From Thermotogae bacterium (lineage in GTDB: Bacteria > Thermotogota > Thermotogae > Petrotogales > Petrotogaceae), in NCBI GenBank assembly GCA_024233675.1, contig JACKPH010000004.1, forward strand, positions 1 through 64,000: 64,000 nt of DNA, written 5' to 3'. The stretch's first letter is position 1. Each line of letters starts with the position of its first letter. The translations under genes were made by a program, and so were the position numbers. The notes under the pieces are model-generated. The model was not told the DNA's origin. It made no database searches and saw only the letters and a list, made by a program, of their open reading frames with translations. Shown here piece by piece: positions 50,116 to 60,176 of the stretch.

Positions 50116-52947
50116 ATGAAAAAATTATTCTTTATACTATTTATATTTTTAATTTCTTTTTTATATGCAGAAAATACAGAAATAAATTTTTCCGAAAATG
50201 AACTTAATTTTATAAAAAATCATCCGTATATAAAAGTAGGTGTTGACCCTAATTTTCTTCCTTTTGAATATATAGATTCTAAAGGTGAATATAACGGAAT
50301 TTCAAAAGATTATACTGATATAATAACAAAAAAAACAGGTATTAATTTTATAATACAAAAAGATCTTTCGTGGCCTGAAACTTATGATTTAGCTGTAAAA
50401 GGGGAAATCGATATTCTTCCTGCCGTTTCCGAGACAGCTGAAAGAGATAAACATTTTTTGTTTTCCGACCCTTATTATTTTGTAAAAAGAGTTATAGTAA
50501 CAAAAGATACTGAAAATTCTGTAGGCGGTATTGAAGATCTGAACGGTACAACAGTAGCAGTTCAGAAAAACAGTTCACATCATAGTTATCTTCTCGGATT
50601 TCCGAAAATAAACCTAAGTCTTTATGATTCTGTTGAAGCCGCACTGACTGCGGTTGCCAACGGATCTGAAAAATCTTATGTCGGAAATCTTGCCACAACT
50701 AATTATTTTATTAAATCAACAGGTCTTACAAATTTAAAATTTATAGCTTTCGAAGCGGAAAAACAGCTTGGATTGCGCGTAGCTGTAAGACAGGATTGGC
50801 CCGAACTTGTAACTATAATAAATAAAGTTTTTTCTTCAGTATCTGAAGAAGAAAAAATAGAGATAAACAACAGATGGATAATAATTGACACAAAAACAGA
50901 TTACTGGCCTCTGATAAGAATATTTTTGATTATTGCCGGAATTTTTCTTGTTGGATTTATGGTTTCTTTCTATTGGATAATTTTTCTGAAAAAAGAAATA
51001 AATATCAGAAGAAAAACACAGGCTGAACTTGTAAAAGCTAAAACAGAGGCAGAAGAAGCAAATAATTTTAAATCAAAATTTATGGCAAGAATGTCTCATG
51101 AAATAAGAACTCCTTTAAATGCAGTAACTGGTATTGCTTATCTTCTAAAAAAAACAGATCTTACTATTACACAGAAAATGTATACTGACCGTATAACCCA
51201 GGCTTCAACAAGTATGCTTACAATAATAAATGATATACTTGATATTTCAAAAATAGAATCAGGAAAAATAGAAATTGAAAATATTTCATTCGATATAGAT
51301 CAGGTAATACAGGATGTAGTAAATATTATTTCGTATAAAATAGAAGAGCAGAATATAAATTTCAAACTTTTCAAAGATTCTTCAATCCCAAACTGGTTTA
51401 TCGGTGATGCAAAAAGAATAGAACAAATTCTTCTTAATCTTCTTAACAATGCGGCAAAATTTACTCCGGAAGGCGAAGTTTCTTTTGAAACACGCCTGAT
51501 AGCACGAGAAAAAAACATATATCATATTTCTTTTATTGTAAAAGACACAGGAATAGGAATTCCTGAAGAAAATTTAAAAAAATTATTCTTACCTTTTTCA
51601 CAGGCTGATGTATCTATAAGCAGACGTTTCGGAGGTACAGGCCTTGGACTTTCTATAGTAAAAAGTCTTACTGAAATGATGAAAGGTGAAATAAATGTTT
51701 ACAGTACCGAAGGCGAGGGATCAACATTTATAATTAATCTTCCTCTTGAAATAGATTCTGAAAGTGAAAAAGCTTATAAAGAAAAATTATCTTCAGACTT
51801 ATTTAAAGATATTAAAGTTCTTGTTCTTGAAAAAACAGGTGCAAATATTAATCTTATAGAGAATTATTTAAGGGTTTTCGGTATGGAATGCGAACTTACC
51901 ACATCACAGTCCGGTGCAATAAGCCTTCTTGAAACATCTAACGGAAAATTCAGTAAACCTTTTGATCTTATATTAATAGATTATGATACTCCGGAAGGCG
52001 GAGGTTTTAAATTTATTGATATAATAAAATTTAATCCGAAAATTGTAAAAAAGCCAAAGACAATAATGCTTTTACCGACAACAAGAGAAGATCTTTTTGA
52101 CAGACTTGATGAAAACGGTGTTGATATAGGAATAGGAAAACCTATTATTCCGTCAATTCTTTTCAATGCAGTACTTGAAATATTTAAGATAAAAGCAGTA
52201 AATAATACAAAAAAACCTTATACATTAGAAGAAAATAATTTTAGTGATAAAAAATATACAGCACTTATTGTTGAAGATAACAAGACTAATCAGATGATAG
52301 AAAAATCTATACTGAAACAGATAGGAATTAACTCTATAGCTGCCGGAAACGGAAAAGAAGGTATAAGATTATTCCGTGAAAATCAGTCAAAAATAGATTT
52401 AATTCTTATGGATTTACATATGCCTGTTATGAATGGTTATGAAGCGTCCTCGGAAATACGGAAAATTTCCGGAAATGTTCCTATAATTGCAATGACTGCT
52501 GACGTAATTCTCGGAGTAAAGGAAAAATGTGAAATAAACGGTATCAGTCATTATATAAGTAAACCTTTTGACCCTGATCATTTTATAAAAACAGTAAAAG
52601 ATATACTTAGCGGGAAAAGTATTCTTGATGTTAAATCAGGTATAAATAATATGGGAGGTAATGAAGAACTCTATAAAGAAGTAATAAATGAATATTATAA
52701 TGAAAACAAAAACCTTGTTAACATTTTAAATTCACAAATATCAGATAAAAATTATAAATCCGCATCAGAAATAATTCATAAAATAAAAAGCAGTTCCGGA
52801 AGCATAGGCGCAAAAAAGATTTATGATATTGCAGTAATATTTCAGAAAGCACTTGATAATGAAAGTAATGATATTAAAATAATTTATGACGATTTTGCCG
52901 AATATTTCAGAAACTTAATTTCAGACATAGAAAATTATTTAAAATAA
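50116..52947 (+). CDS. Hybrid sensor histidine kinase with SBP_bac_3 sensor (EvgS/BvgS-like)
   Basis: 943 residues. Signal peptide 1-18; periplasmic amino-acid-binding (SBP_bac_3) domain about 25-255 (PYIKVGVDPNFLPFEYIDSK); membrane helix about 262-288; HisKA with MARMSHEIRTPLNAVTGIAY (H about 328); HATPase (NLLNNAAKFTPEGEVSF, DTGIGIPEENL, GGTGLGLSIVK); receiver 1 about 575-700 with LILIDYDTPEGG but a degenerate acidic pocket; receiver 2 about 713-835 (LIVEDNKTNQ, LILMDLHMPVMNGYEAS); Hpt about 855-943 (IIHKIKSSSGSIGAKKI, phospho-His). A full phosphorelay triggered by an extracytoplasmic solute. It lies 27 bases before the REC-PAS-GGDEF-EAL gene, its probable output. Confidence 0.93.
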   Translation: MKKLFFILFIFLISFLYAENTEINFSENELNFIKNHPYIKVGVDPNFLPFEYIDSKGEYNGISKDYTDIITKKTGINFIIQKDLSWPETYDLAVKGEIDILPAVSETAERDKHFLFSDPYYFVKRVIVTKDTENSVGGIEDLNGTTVAVQKNSSHHSYLLGFPKINLSLYDSVEAALTAVANGSEKSYVGNLATTNYFIKSTGLTNLKFIAFEAEKQLGLRVAVRQDWPELVTIINKVFSSVSEEEKIEINNRWIIIDTKTDYWPLIRIFLIIAGIFLVGFMVSFYWIIFLKKEINIRRKTQAELVKAKTEAEEANNFKSKFMARMSHEIRTPLNAVTGIAYLLKKTDLTITQKMYTDRITQASTSMLTIINDILDISKIESGKIEIENISFDIDQVIQDVVNIISYKIEEQNINFKLFKDSSIPNWFIGDAKRIEQILLNLLNNAAKFTPEGEVSFETRLIAREKNIYHISFIVKDTGIGIPEENLKKLFLPFSQADVSISRRFGGTGLGLSIVKSLTEMMKGEINVYSTEGEGSTFIINLPLEIDSESEKAYKEKLSSDLFKDIKVLVLEKTGANINLIENYLRVFGMECELTTSQSGAISLLETSNGKFSKPFDLILIDYDTPEGGGFKFIDIIKFNPKIVKKPKTIMLLPTTREDLFDRLDENGVDIGIGKPIIPSILFNAVLEIFKIKAVNNTKKPYTLEENNFSDKKYTALIVEDNKTNQMIEKSILKQIGINSIAAGNGKEGIRLFRENQSKIDLILMDLHMPVMNGYEASSEIRKISGNVPIIAMTADVILGVKEKCEINGISHYISKPFDPDHFIKTVKDILSGKSILDVKSGINNMGGNEELYKEVINEYYNENKNLVNILNSQISDKNYKSASEIIHKIKSSSGSIGAKKIYDIAVIFQKALDNESNDIKIIYDDFAEYFRNLISDIENYLK

Positions 52948-52974
52948 TTTTCCCGGCTGCCCGAGAGGTGTAAA

Positions 52975-55062
52975 ATGAAAGCAAAAATTCTCATAGTTGA
53001 TGATTCCAAAACCGACAGAATTATTATAGAAAAAATGCTGAGTGACTGTGAAACACTAACAGCATCTGATGGTATAGAAGCTCTTAATATGCTTGACGAA
53101 AACCCGGATACCGACATTATTATTCTTGATCTTAATATGCCGGTAATGAACGGATTTGAATTTCTCGAAATTTTAAAATCAGATAAAAAATATAAAAAAT
53201 TCCGTACTATAATACTTACAAATTATGATGAAACAGAAAAAGAGATAAAAGGTTTAAAAGCAGGAGCTATAGATTATATAAGAAAACCGATACATATGGA
53301 GTCTTTAAGAACACGTATAGAAATACATTTTAAACTTCTTGAAATAGAAAAAATTACGGAAAGAAAATTAAATGAAACAAGTCTTACTCTTGAGACGCTA
53401 ATTGAAAAAGCTCCCATAGGTATAGCAATTTCATTTCTTCCTGATTATTCGGAAAATAAGGAAAATATAACTATTATAAATCCGGAATTAGAAAAAATTA
53501 CCGGAAGAAGCCGTGAAAATCTTATTTCTTCAGGTTGGAGAAAAATACTTTTTGATGATGATATCAAAAAGAATGAAGAATTATACAATATTTTTCTCAG
53601 CGGTATTACCGATAAATACACAACGGAATTAAGAATTATAAAACCCGATAATTCAATTGTATGGACAGAAATGACTGTTTCTGCGCTTAACATGGGAAAA
53701 GAAAGAAAATATAACAGTATATTTTTAATAAAAGATATTACAGAGCGTAAAGAACAGGAGGCAAAGCTTAAGCATTTCAGTGAAACGGATGCTCTTACAG
53801 GTCTTTATAACAGAAGATATCTGGGAAATATTCTAAACAGCTGCGAAAAAAACAAAAAAGCTGCTTTAGTACTTATAAATTTCAGAAAAATAAACTACAT
53901 AAGTCTGACCTACGGTTATAATTTCTGTGAAGATATAATAAGAAACACCACAAAACTGTTAAAAACACTTACAGACAAAAAATGCAGATTATTTCAGATT
54001 TCATTCGAAAGAATAGCTTTTTATTATGAAGATTATGAATCAAATGAGGATCTTATAGAATTGTGTGAAAAGTCAAAAGAAATTATCAGTAAAAATCAGA
54101 TTTTATACAATCTCGGTATAGGAATAGGTATTCTGGAAACGCATAAATATAATTATGATGCCGAAAATACAATAAAAAATGTTTCTACTGCTGCGGAAAG
54201 ATCCAAAATATATGAATACAGATTTTTTGACTCAGTACTTGAATCGTCTGTAATAAGGGAATCTCTGATAAAAAAATCACTGATAGAAATTTCCGAAAAT
54301 AAAGGTAATGATTTCGTATATTTACAGTATCAGCCTATATATAATATAAAAGAAAACAGAACAGAGGGATTTGAAGCTCTTGCAAGACTTAAAAGTAATA
54401 AACTCGGAACTGTTTCTCCTGTTGAATTTATAAGTATAGCCGAAGAAACACAGCTTATTATACCAATAGGAGAAAAAATTATAAGGCAGGCCTGTAATTT
54501 TCTGAAAACACTTCAGAAAAAAAATTTTAATGATATTAAAGTTCATGTTAATATATCAGCTATACAGCTTATTCAGGATAATTTTACAGAAAATCTTTTT
54601 AAAATATTAGAAGATTGCGGAATAAATGAAAACAATTTCGGAATAGAAATAACAGAATCAGTATTTTCCGAAAATTATACAGCTGTAAATAAAAAACTCG
54701 GAATATTAAAAGATGCCGGAATAAAAATTTCAATAGATGATTTCGGAACAGGTTATTCTTCTCTTGCAATGGAAAGAGAACTCAATGTAAACTGCCTTAA
54801 ACTTGACAAATATTTTATAGATAAACTTTCTGATTCCGAAGATGAAAAAACAATTACCGGAAACATTATTTCAATGGCACATAAATTAGGTCATAAAGTT
54901 ATTGCAGAAGGTGTTGAAAAAATTTTTCAGAAAGATTATTTAATTAGAAATAACTGTGATATGATACAGGGTTATCTTTTCAGTAAACCTCTTGATGAAG
55001 AGGATATATTTAAATTTCTGTTCAGAAAAAATTTTGCTTTCGGAGGTATTTATGAAATATGA
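52975..55062 (+). CDS. REC-PAS-GGDEF-EAL c-di-GMP signalling protein
   Basis: 695 residues. Receiver 1-120 (ILIVDDSKTDR, LDLNMPVMNGFEFL, D about 53); PAS about 140-255; GGDEF about 275-420 starting with DALTGLYNRRYL but with the catalytic loop replaced (ISFERIAFYYED in place of GGDEF), so it is not a cyclase; EAL about 430-685 intact (EGFEALARL, HVNISAIQL, ISIDDFGTGYSSLAMERELN, AEGVEK). It is a predicted c-di-GMP phosphodiesterase switched by phosphorylation, likely by the kinase upstream. RBS GAGAGGTG. Its end overlaps the next gene by 11 bases. Confidence 0.93.
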   Translation: MKAKILIVDDSKTDRIIIEKMLSDCETLTASDGIEALNMLDENPDTDIIILDLNMPVMNGFEFLEILKSDKKYKKFRTIILTNYDETEKEIKGLKAGAIDYIRKPIHMESLRTRIEIHFKLLEIEKITERKLNETSLTLETLIEKAPIGIAISFLPDYSENKENITIINPELEKITGRSRENLISSGWRKILFDDDIKKNEELYNIFLSGITDKYTTELRIIKPDNSIVWTEMTVSALNMGKERKYNSIFLIKDITERKEQEAKLKHFSETDALTGLYNRRYLGNILNSCEKNKKAALVLINFRKINYISLTYGYNFCEDIIRNTTKLLKTLTDKKCRLFQISFERIAFYYEDYESNEDLIELCEKSKEIISKNQILYNLGIGIGILETHKYNYDAENTIKNVSTAAERSKIYEYRFFDSVLESSVIRESLIKKSLIEISENKGNDFVYLQYQPIYNIKENRTEGFEALARLKSNKLGTVSPVEFISIAEETQLIIPIGEKIIRQACNFLKTLQKKNFNDIKVHVNISAIQLIQDNFTENLFKILEDCGINENNFGIEITESVFSENYTAVNKKLGILKDAGIKISIDDFGTGYSSLAMERELNVNCLKLDKYFIDKLSDSEDEKTITGNIISMAHKLGHKVIAEGVEKIFQKDYLIRNNCDMIQGYLFSKPLDEEDIFKFLFRKNFAFGGIYEI

Positions 55063-56890
55063 TGTAATTGTTGTAGGCGGTGGAATATCAGGTCTTACTG
55101 CCGGAGCACTTCTCTCAAAAAGAGGTCTTAAAACTGCTGTTATAGACAAAAACTATGCTCCGGGAGGTTCATGCGGAATTTTTAAACGTGACGGTATTAT
55201 ATTTGATCAGGGATCAGCAATGCTTTTCGGTTTCGGTGAAAAAGGATTTAATTCACACCGTTTTGTTTTTAACTGTCTGGAAGAACCTATAGATATTATA
55301 AAACATGATTTACTGTATTGTGTAAATTTTAAAAATCACAGAATAAAATTTTATAACGATATTGAACTTTTTACAGAAGAACTTTCAAATGTATTTCCTT
55401 CTGAAAAAGATAATATAAAAAGATTTTATAAAGATATGTATAAAATGTATAAACATGTTATTGTTGACAGCCCTAATTATACAACACCTGATCAGACAGA
55501 TCCTGTAAAAGGATTAAAGAGCCTTTTAAAACATCCTTTATCTTATATTAAATTTTTAGGTTATCTGAATAAATCAGCAAAAAAATTACTTGAAAAATAT
55601 TTTACCGATCCGGAAATATTTAATTTTTTTGATAAACTTACATCAACATACTGTTATGCAACAGTAGAAGAATCTCCTGCTGTTCTTGCTGCAGTAATGT
55701 TTGTTGATAATCATGTAGGAGGAAGTTATTATCCTGCGGGTTCAACCGTTTTTCTGCCGGGAAAACTCGAAAAAGTTATTGAAGAAAATAACGGTGATAT
55801 GATTATGAATTCCGAAGTAACAGAAATAATTATAAACAAAAATAAAGCCTGCGGTGTAAAACTTTCTGATAATAGTATTCTCAGCTGTGATAACATTATA
55901 TACTCAGGAACAGTATGGAATTTATATAATAAACTTATAAAAAATGCTTCTGATAAAAAAATTTCATGGGCCAACAGGCAGATTCCGACTTATCCCAGTG
56001 TTGTACTTTATTCTTATGTAGATAAAAAAGTTATTCCTGAAAATACACAGCCTGTTGAGATGCTTGTCGGAGATCCTGATAAACTTGACGAAAGTGAAGT
56101 AACCGCATATATTTTCAGCATAGACGATAAAACCCTATGTCCTGATGATTATCAGACGGTAATAGCTATAGGTCCGTCTTTTAAAAACTGGGATAACAAT
56201 TATAAAGACCTTAAAAATTCTGAAACAGAAAGACTTTTAAATATTCTTGAAAAAAGATTTCCGGGTTTTAAAAGTGCAGTAAAATATTCAGAAATAGCAA
56301 CTCCGCTTTCCCTTGAAAAATATACCAGTAAAAACGGCGGTGCAGTTGCCGGACCCAAACAAATGTTAGGTCAGCATATGTTTAAAAGACTACATACAAA
56401 AACAGAATGGAAAAATATTTACTGTTGCGGAGAATCTACTGTTATGGGAACGGGAACACCTACAGTTACTGTTTCCGGATTATCTGCCGCAAATGCTGTT
56501 TTGAAAAAATACGGTAAAAAAGAATTTGTTTTTGAAAATAATATGAAAAATTATGTTAATATACTTGAAAAACCTGTAAAATATGAAAATCTTTATTCTT
56601 CTCAGGATGAGGAAACAAAAGAAATAATAAAAAAGGCTTCAAAATGTCAATTCTGTGAAAACCATTACTGTTCGGGAAAATCAGGATTAGATATAAGAAG
56701 TATAATGAGAAAAATTACTGTTGAAAATTTTTACGGTGCAAAGAAAATCATAGATAACTATTCAGAAAATATCAGTTCTGACGAAGACTTCGTGTTATAT
56801 GAAGAAAGATGTATAATGAACAGAAAATATAACACTCCTGTGGAAATTAACGAAATAATAAATTATATGAGGAGGAAATCTTTTGAATAA
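55052..56890 (+). CDS. CrtI-like FAD oxidoreductase with C-terminal Fer4_20-like domain
   Basis: 612 residues. FAD site: YDVIVVGGGISGLTAGALLS (G-x-G-x-x-G, about 8-13), E/D at end of strand 2, GGSCGIFKRDG and FDQGSAML, as in phytoene desaturase/carotene isomerase-type proteins; C-terminal FAD motif YCCGESTVMGTGTPTVTVSG. After residue about 525 comes an extra helical part with KCQFCENHYCSGKSGLDIRS, then NFYGAKKIIDNYSENIS and EERCIMNRKYNTPVEIN, resembling the alpha-helical ferredoxin of glutamate synthase/DPD but placed C-terminally and with fewer cysteines. ATG 55052 has GGAGG upstream. It overlaps the next gene by 8 bases. It probably dehydrogenates or isomerises a lipid. Confidence 0.85.
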   Translation: MKYDVIVVGGGISGLTAGALLSKRGLKTAVIDKNYAPGGSCGIFKRDGIIFDQGSAMLFGFGEKGFNSHRFVFNCLEEPIDIIKHDLLYCVNFKNHRIKFYNDIELFTEELSNVFPSEKDNIKRFYKDMYKMYKHVIVDSPNYTTPDQTDPVKGLKSLLKHPLSYIKFLGYLNKSAKKLLEKYFTDPEIFNFFDKLTSTYCYATVEESPAVLAAVMFVDNHVGGSYYPAGSTVFLPGKLEKVIEENNGDMIMNSEVTEIIINKNKACGVKLSDNSILSCDNIIYSGTVWNLYNKLIKNASDKKISWANRQIPTYPSVVLYSYVDKKVIPENTQPVEMLVGDPDKLDESEVTAYIFSIDDKTLCPDDYQTVIAIGPSFKNWDNNYKDLKNSETERLLNILEKRFPGFKSAVKYSEIATPLSLEKYTSKNGGAVAGPKQMLGQHMFKRLHTKTEWKNIYCCGESTVMGTGTPTVTVSGLSAANAVLKKYGKKEFVFENNMKNYVNILEKPVKYENLYSSQDEETKEIIKKASKCQFCENHYCSGKSGLDIRSIMRKITVENFYGAKKIIDNYSENISSDEDFVLYEERCIMNRKYNTPVEINEIINYMRRKSFE

Positions 56891-58499
56891 CTATGATGTG
56901 ATAATAGCCGGCGGAGGAATAGCAGGACTTACCGCAGCTGCATACTGTTGTGATAAATCCGTACTTTTATGTGAAAAAAGCTCAGTAACCGGCGGTCTTA
57001 TAAAAAGTTTTAATGACAATGGTTTTGTATTTGATGCTGGAGTAAGATCTTTTGAAAATTCCGGAATAATATTTCCTATGCTTAAACAACTCGGTATAAA
57101 CATTGATTTTATAAAGAGTGATGTTTCAATAGGTGTTGAAGATAAAATTATTAATTATATTTCAAAAGAAAATCTTTATGACTACGGAAAAATTCTTTCC
57201 GAAAAATTTCCTGAAAATGCCGGTGAAATTTTTTCAATTATTGATGAAATTAAAAAAATTACAGATTATATGAGCATTATTTACGGTATTGATAATCCTT
57301 TATTTCTGGATTATATGAATGATAAAAAATATATGTTTAATGTACTTTTTCCATGGTTAATCAAATACAGTAAAAATATGAAAAAAATAAAAAAATTAGA
57401 TTTACCTGTTAATGACTTTTTAAGAAAATTTACCTCAAATGAAGCTCTTATAGATGTTATAACACAGCATTTTTTTCATAATACGCCTACATTTTTTGCT
57501 TTAAGTTATTTCGGTCTTTATCTTGACTATTATTATCCGTTAGGCGGAACTTATACACTTGTTAATGAAATGGAAAAATTTATTTCAGATAAAAACGTAA
57601 CAATTTCCAAAAACACTGAAATTTCGGAAATATTTCCCGGAAAAAATATATTAAAAACTTCTGACGGAAAAATTATGTATTTTAAAAAACTAATATGGGC
57701 AGCAGATATAAAATCTTTGTACAACATCCTGAATTTATCAGAAATAAAAAATAAAAATACTTTAAAAAAATTTAATGAAAAGAAAAAAATTATTAATGAA
57801 AAATCCGGAAATGAATCTATTCTCACAGTATTTATATCTTCTGACCTGAATACTGAATATTTTGAAAAAATTATTTCTCCTCATTTTTTTTATACACCTA
57901 CAATAAAAGGAATAAGCGGTATAAATTCAAAATACTGTATAAAAAATCTTATAAAATCCGGAACAGACAATACTGAAAAAAAAGATATTATACTGAAATG
58001 GCTTTATGAATATCTCGGAAACACAACATATGAGATTTCAGTTCCTTCGATGAGGGATAAAAGCCTTTCACCTAAAGATAAAACCGGTATAATAGTAAGC
58101 ACGCTTATTGATTATAATATAACAAAATTTTTTAAAGATACGGGATTCTATGAAGAATTTAAAAATATATGTACAGAAAAAATAATTCAGGTAATTTCAG
58201 AAAATCTTTTTAAAGATTTACCGAAAAACATAATAAAATCATCTTGCGCAACTCCTCTGACACTTGAAAGATATACTTCAAATTTCGGAGGTTCAATAAC
58301 AGGGTGGTCATTTGATGAAAAAAATATTCCATCTGAAACTAATCTTAAAAAAATTAGTAAAAGCATTATAACTCCTTTTTCAGATATTTATCAGGCCGGT
58401 CAGTGGTCTTTCAGTCCTTCCGGACTTCCTGTATCAATACTTACAGGTAAATTAGCTGCTGATAAAGCTTTAAAAAGTATCAGAAAGGAAAAAATATGA
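56883..58499 (+). CDS. CrtI-like FAD oxidoreductase (second, shorter)
   Basis: 538 residues, TTG start with AGGAGG 8 bases upstream. NYDVIIAGGGIAGLTAAAYC, VTGGLIKSFNDNGFVFDAG, LYLDYYYPLGGTYTLVNEME and the end IYQAGQWSFSPSGLPVSILT match the same flavoprotein family as the previous gene, but there is no Fe-S tail. The two may form a heteromeric or sequential pair. It overlaps both neighbours (8 and 4 bases), so the set is translationally coupled. Confidence 0.88.
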   Translation: MNNYDVIIAGGGIAGLTAAAYCCDKSVLLCEKSSVTGGLIKSFNDNGFVFDAGVRSFENSGIIFPMLKQLGINIDFIKSDVSIGVEDKIINYISKENLYDYGKILSEKFPENAGEIFSIIDEIKKITDYMSIIYGIDNPLFLDYMNDKKYMFNVLFPWLIKYSKNMKKIKKLDLPVNDFLRKFTSNEALIDVITQHFFHNTPTFFALSYFGLYLDYYYPLGGTYTLVNEMEKFISDKNVTISKNTEISEIFPGKNILKTSDGKIMYFKKLIWAADIKSLYNILNLSEIKNKNTLKKFNEKKKIINEKSGNESILTVFISSDLNTEYFEKIISPHFFYTPTIKGISGINSKYCIKNLIKSGTDNTEKKDIILKWLYEYLGNTTYEISVPSMRDKSLSPKDKTGIIVSTLIDYNITKFFKDTGFYEEFKNICTEKIIQVISENLFKDLPKNIIKSSCATPLTLERYTSNFGGSITGWSFDEKNIPSETNLKKISKSIITPFSDIYQAGQWSFSPSGLPVSILTGKLAADKALKSIRKEKI

Positions 58500-59338
58500 G
58501 TATATCGGCTTTTTTTACAGAAATATATTTTAAATTTAAAAAAATAAAAACAAATAATCCTAAATTTCTTACACCCGAAGGCCGATATCCTTATCCTCCG
58601 GAATTTAAAAATATAAAAACGGATATTATGTCTTTTAAAACAAGAAATTATTTTAAATTATATTCTCCCGGAGAAAAAAAAGGTGTTATACTTTATCTTC
58701 ACGGAGGGTCATATGAATTATCTTTTTCCCGTCAGCACTGGCTGTTTTCGGAAAAACTTATAAAAGCAACTAAATATGATTTATATGCTCCTGATTATTA
58801 TCTTATTCCTTATACTTATGAAAACAATTATGAAATGCTTATGAGCATTTATAAGGAAATAAATGAAAATTACGGTGATAATATAATTCTATTAGGTGAT
58901 TCGGCAGGCGGAGGTCTTGCAATAGGTTTCTGCATGTATCTCAGAGATCATGGTATAAATTTACCGAAAAAAGTTATAACTATTTCTCCGTGGCTTGATT
59001 TATCTTTAAAAAATGAAGATATAAAAATTTATGATAAAAAAGATCCTTTTCTTAATGTAAAAAGTTTATCAGAAATACAGCATTTATATGCTCCGCACAA
59101 TTCTCATAATCCTTATGTATCACCTATTTACGGAGATTTTAAAAATCTTCCCGAAATATATATTTTTTTCGGTACAAAAGATATTCTTTATCCCGATGCT
59201 TTAAAACTTAAAAATTTAAATATTAAAAATATAAATTTTTTCATAATTCCGGATATGCTGCATAATTATATTTTCCTTCCTGTAAAGGAAGCTAAAATTT
59301 CTTTCGGAAAAATAACTGATATTATTTCAGATAAATAA
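58496..59338 (+). CDS. Alpha/beta hydrolase, HSL-type esterase
   Basis: 280 residues. Oxyanion motif YLHGGSYELSFSRQHW (H-G-G), nucleophile ILLGDSAGGGLAIGF (G-D-S-A-G, Ser about 140), acid in FFGTKDILYPDALKL, and histidine in IPDMLHNYIFLPV. It belongs to the hormone-sensitive-lipase branch, acting on short or medium acyl esters. It starts inside the previous gene's stop (ATGA overlap) and ends 16 bases before the MBL gene. Confidence 0.9.
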   Translation: MSISAFFTEIYFKFKKIKTNNPKFLTPEGRYPYPPEFKNIKTDIMSFKTRNYFKLYSPGEKKGVILYLHGGSYELSFSRQHWLFSEKLIKATKYDLYAPDYYLIPYTYENNYEMLMSIYKEINENYGDNIILLGDSAGGGLAIGFCMYLRDHGINLPKKVITISPWLDLSLKNEDIKIYDKKDPFLNVKSLSEIQHLYAPHNSHNPYVSPIYGDFKNLPEIYIFFGTKDILYPDALKLKNLNIKNINFFIIPDMLHNYIFLPVKEAKISFGKITDIISDK

Positions 59339-59354
59339 TTACAGGAGGCAAAAA

Positions 59355-60050
59355 ATGAACGAAATAATTGTTTTGGATTTAAAATTTAAATTCGGAGATA
59401 CGGAAGATCATATTTATCCTGTTGTTCTTAAAGATAAAAAAAATCTTATTCTTATAGACTGCGGTTATGTAGGGTTTTTACCGGTTCTGGAAAGTGCTTT
59501 TTTTGAAAAAGGTTTATACTGCAAAGATATAACACATGTTATAATAACTCATCATGATCATGACCATATGGGATGTTTATATGATCTTAAGAAAAAATAT
59601 CCTCAAATAGAAATTATTGCCTCGGAAAAAGAATCTCCTTATATATCAGGTGAAAAAAAATCTCTCAGACTGGAACAGGCTGAAGCTTTTCAGAAAACAT
59701 TACCTGAAGATCAGAAAGCCTTCGGAATTGCTTTCTGTAATTTATTAAAAAGTGTAAAAACAGTTAAAGTTGATATAAAAGTTAATGACGGGGATCATTT
59801 TGACTGGATAGGCGGCTGTAAGATTATTTCAACTCCGGGTCATACTCCCGGTCATATTTCAGTTTACTCCGAAAAATATAATCTTATTATTGCCGGCGAT
59901 GCAATAGCTCTTGAAAAAGGTAAACCCGTAATTGCAAATCCTCAGTTTACAATAGACATGGAAAATGCTCAGTTATCAATGAATAATCTTTTAGGGAGCG
60001 GAGCGGAAAAAATAATATGTTATCATGGCGGAATTCTTCAATTGAAATAA
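59355..60050 (+). CDS. MBL-fold metallo-hydrolase
   Basis: 231 residues. The zinc motif is HVIITHHDHDHMGCLYDL (H-x-H-x-D-H), followed by IISTPGHTPGHISVYSEKYN (third His), an acid in LIIAGDAIALEKG, and the last His in IICYHGGIL. Members hydrolyse thioesters, lactones or glutathione conjugates. RBS AGGAGG. Last gene of the run that starts at 52975; a terminator follows. Confidence 0.92.
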   Translation: MNEIIVLDLKFKFGDTEDHIYPVVLKDKKNLILIDCGYVGFLPVLESAFFEKGLYCKDITHVIITHHDHDHMGCLYDLKKKYPQIEIIASEKESPYISGEKKSLRLEQAEAFQKTLPEDQKAFGIAFCNLLKSVKTVKVDIKVNDGDHFDWIGGCKIISTPGHTPGHISVYSEKYNLIIAGDAIALEKGKPVIANPQFTIDMENAQLSMNNLLGSGAEKIICYHGGILQLK

Positions 60051-60056
60051 ATTCAG

Positions 60057-60091
60057 AAACAGATTTCTTAAAATGAAATCTGTTTTTTTTA
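60057..60091 (+). terminator. Terminator of the flavoprotein operon
   Basis: AAACAGATTTC (60057-60067) and GAAATCTGTTT (60075-60085), perfect 11-bp stem, then T-run. Confidence 0.88.
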
Positions 60092-60176
60092 TAATTTATT
60101 CTGTAACTTCATTTTAAAATATAACTTGTATAATTAAATATACTTTTCATACTTTTCTTACTTTAGGGGTGATACT

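Noticed and set aside
53700..54250. Active diguanylate cyclase in the REC-PAS-GGDEF-EAL protein
   Set aside because: The catalytic loop is ISFERIAF instead of GG(D/E)EF, so only the EAL half is likely active.
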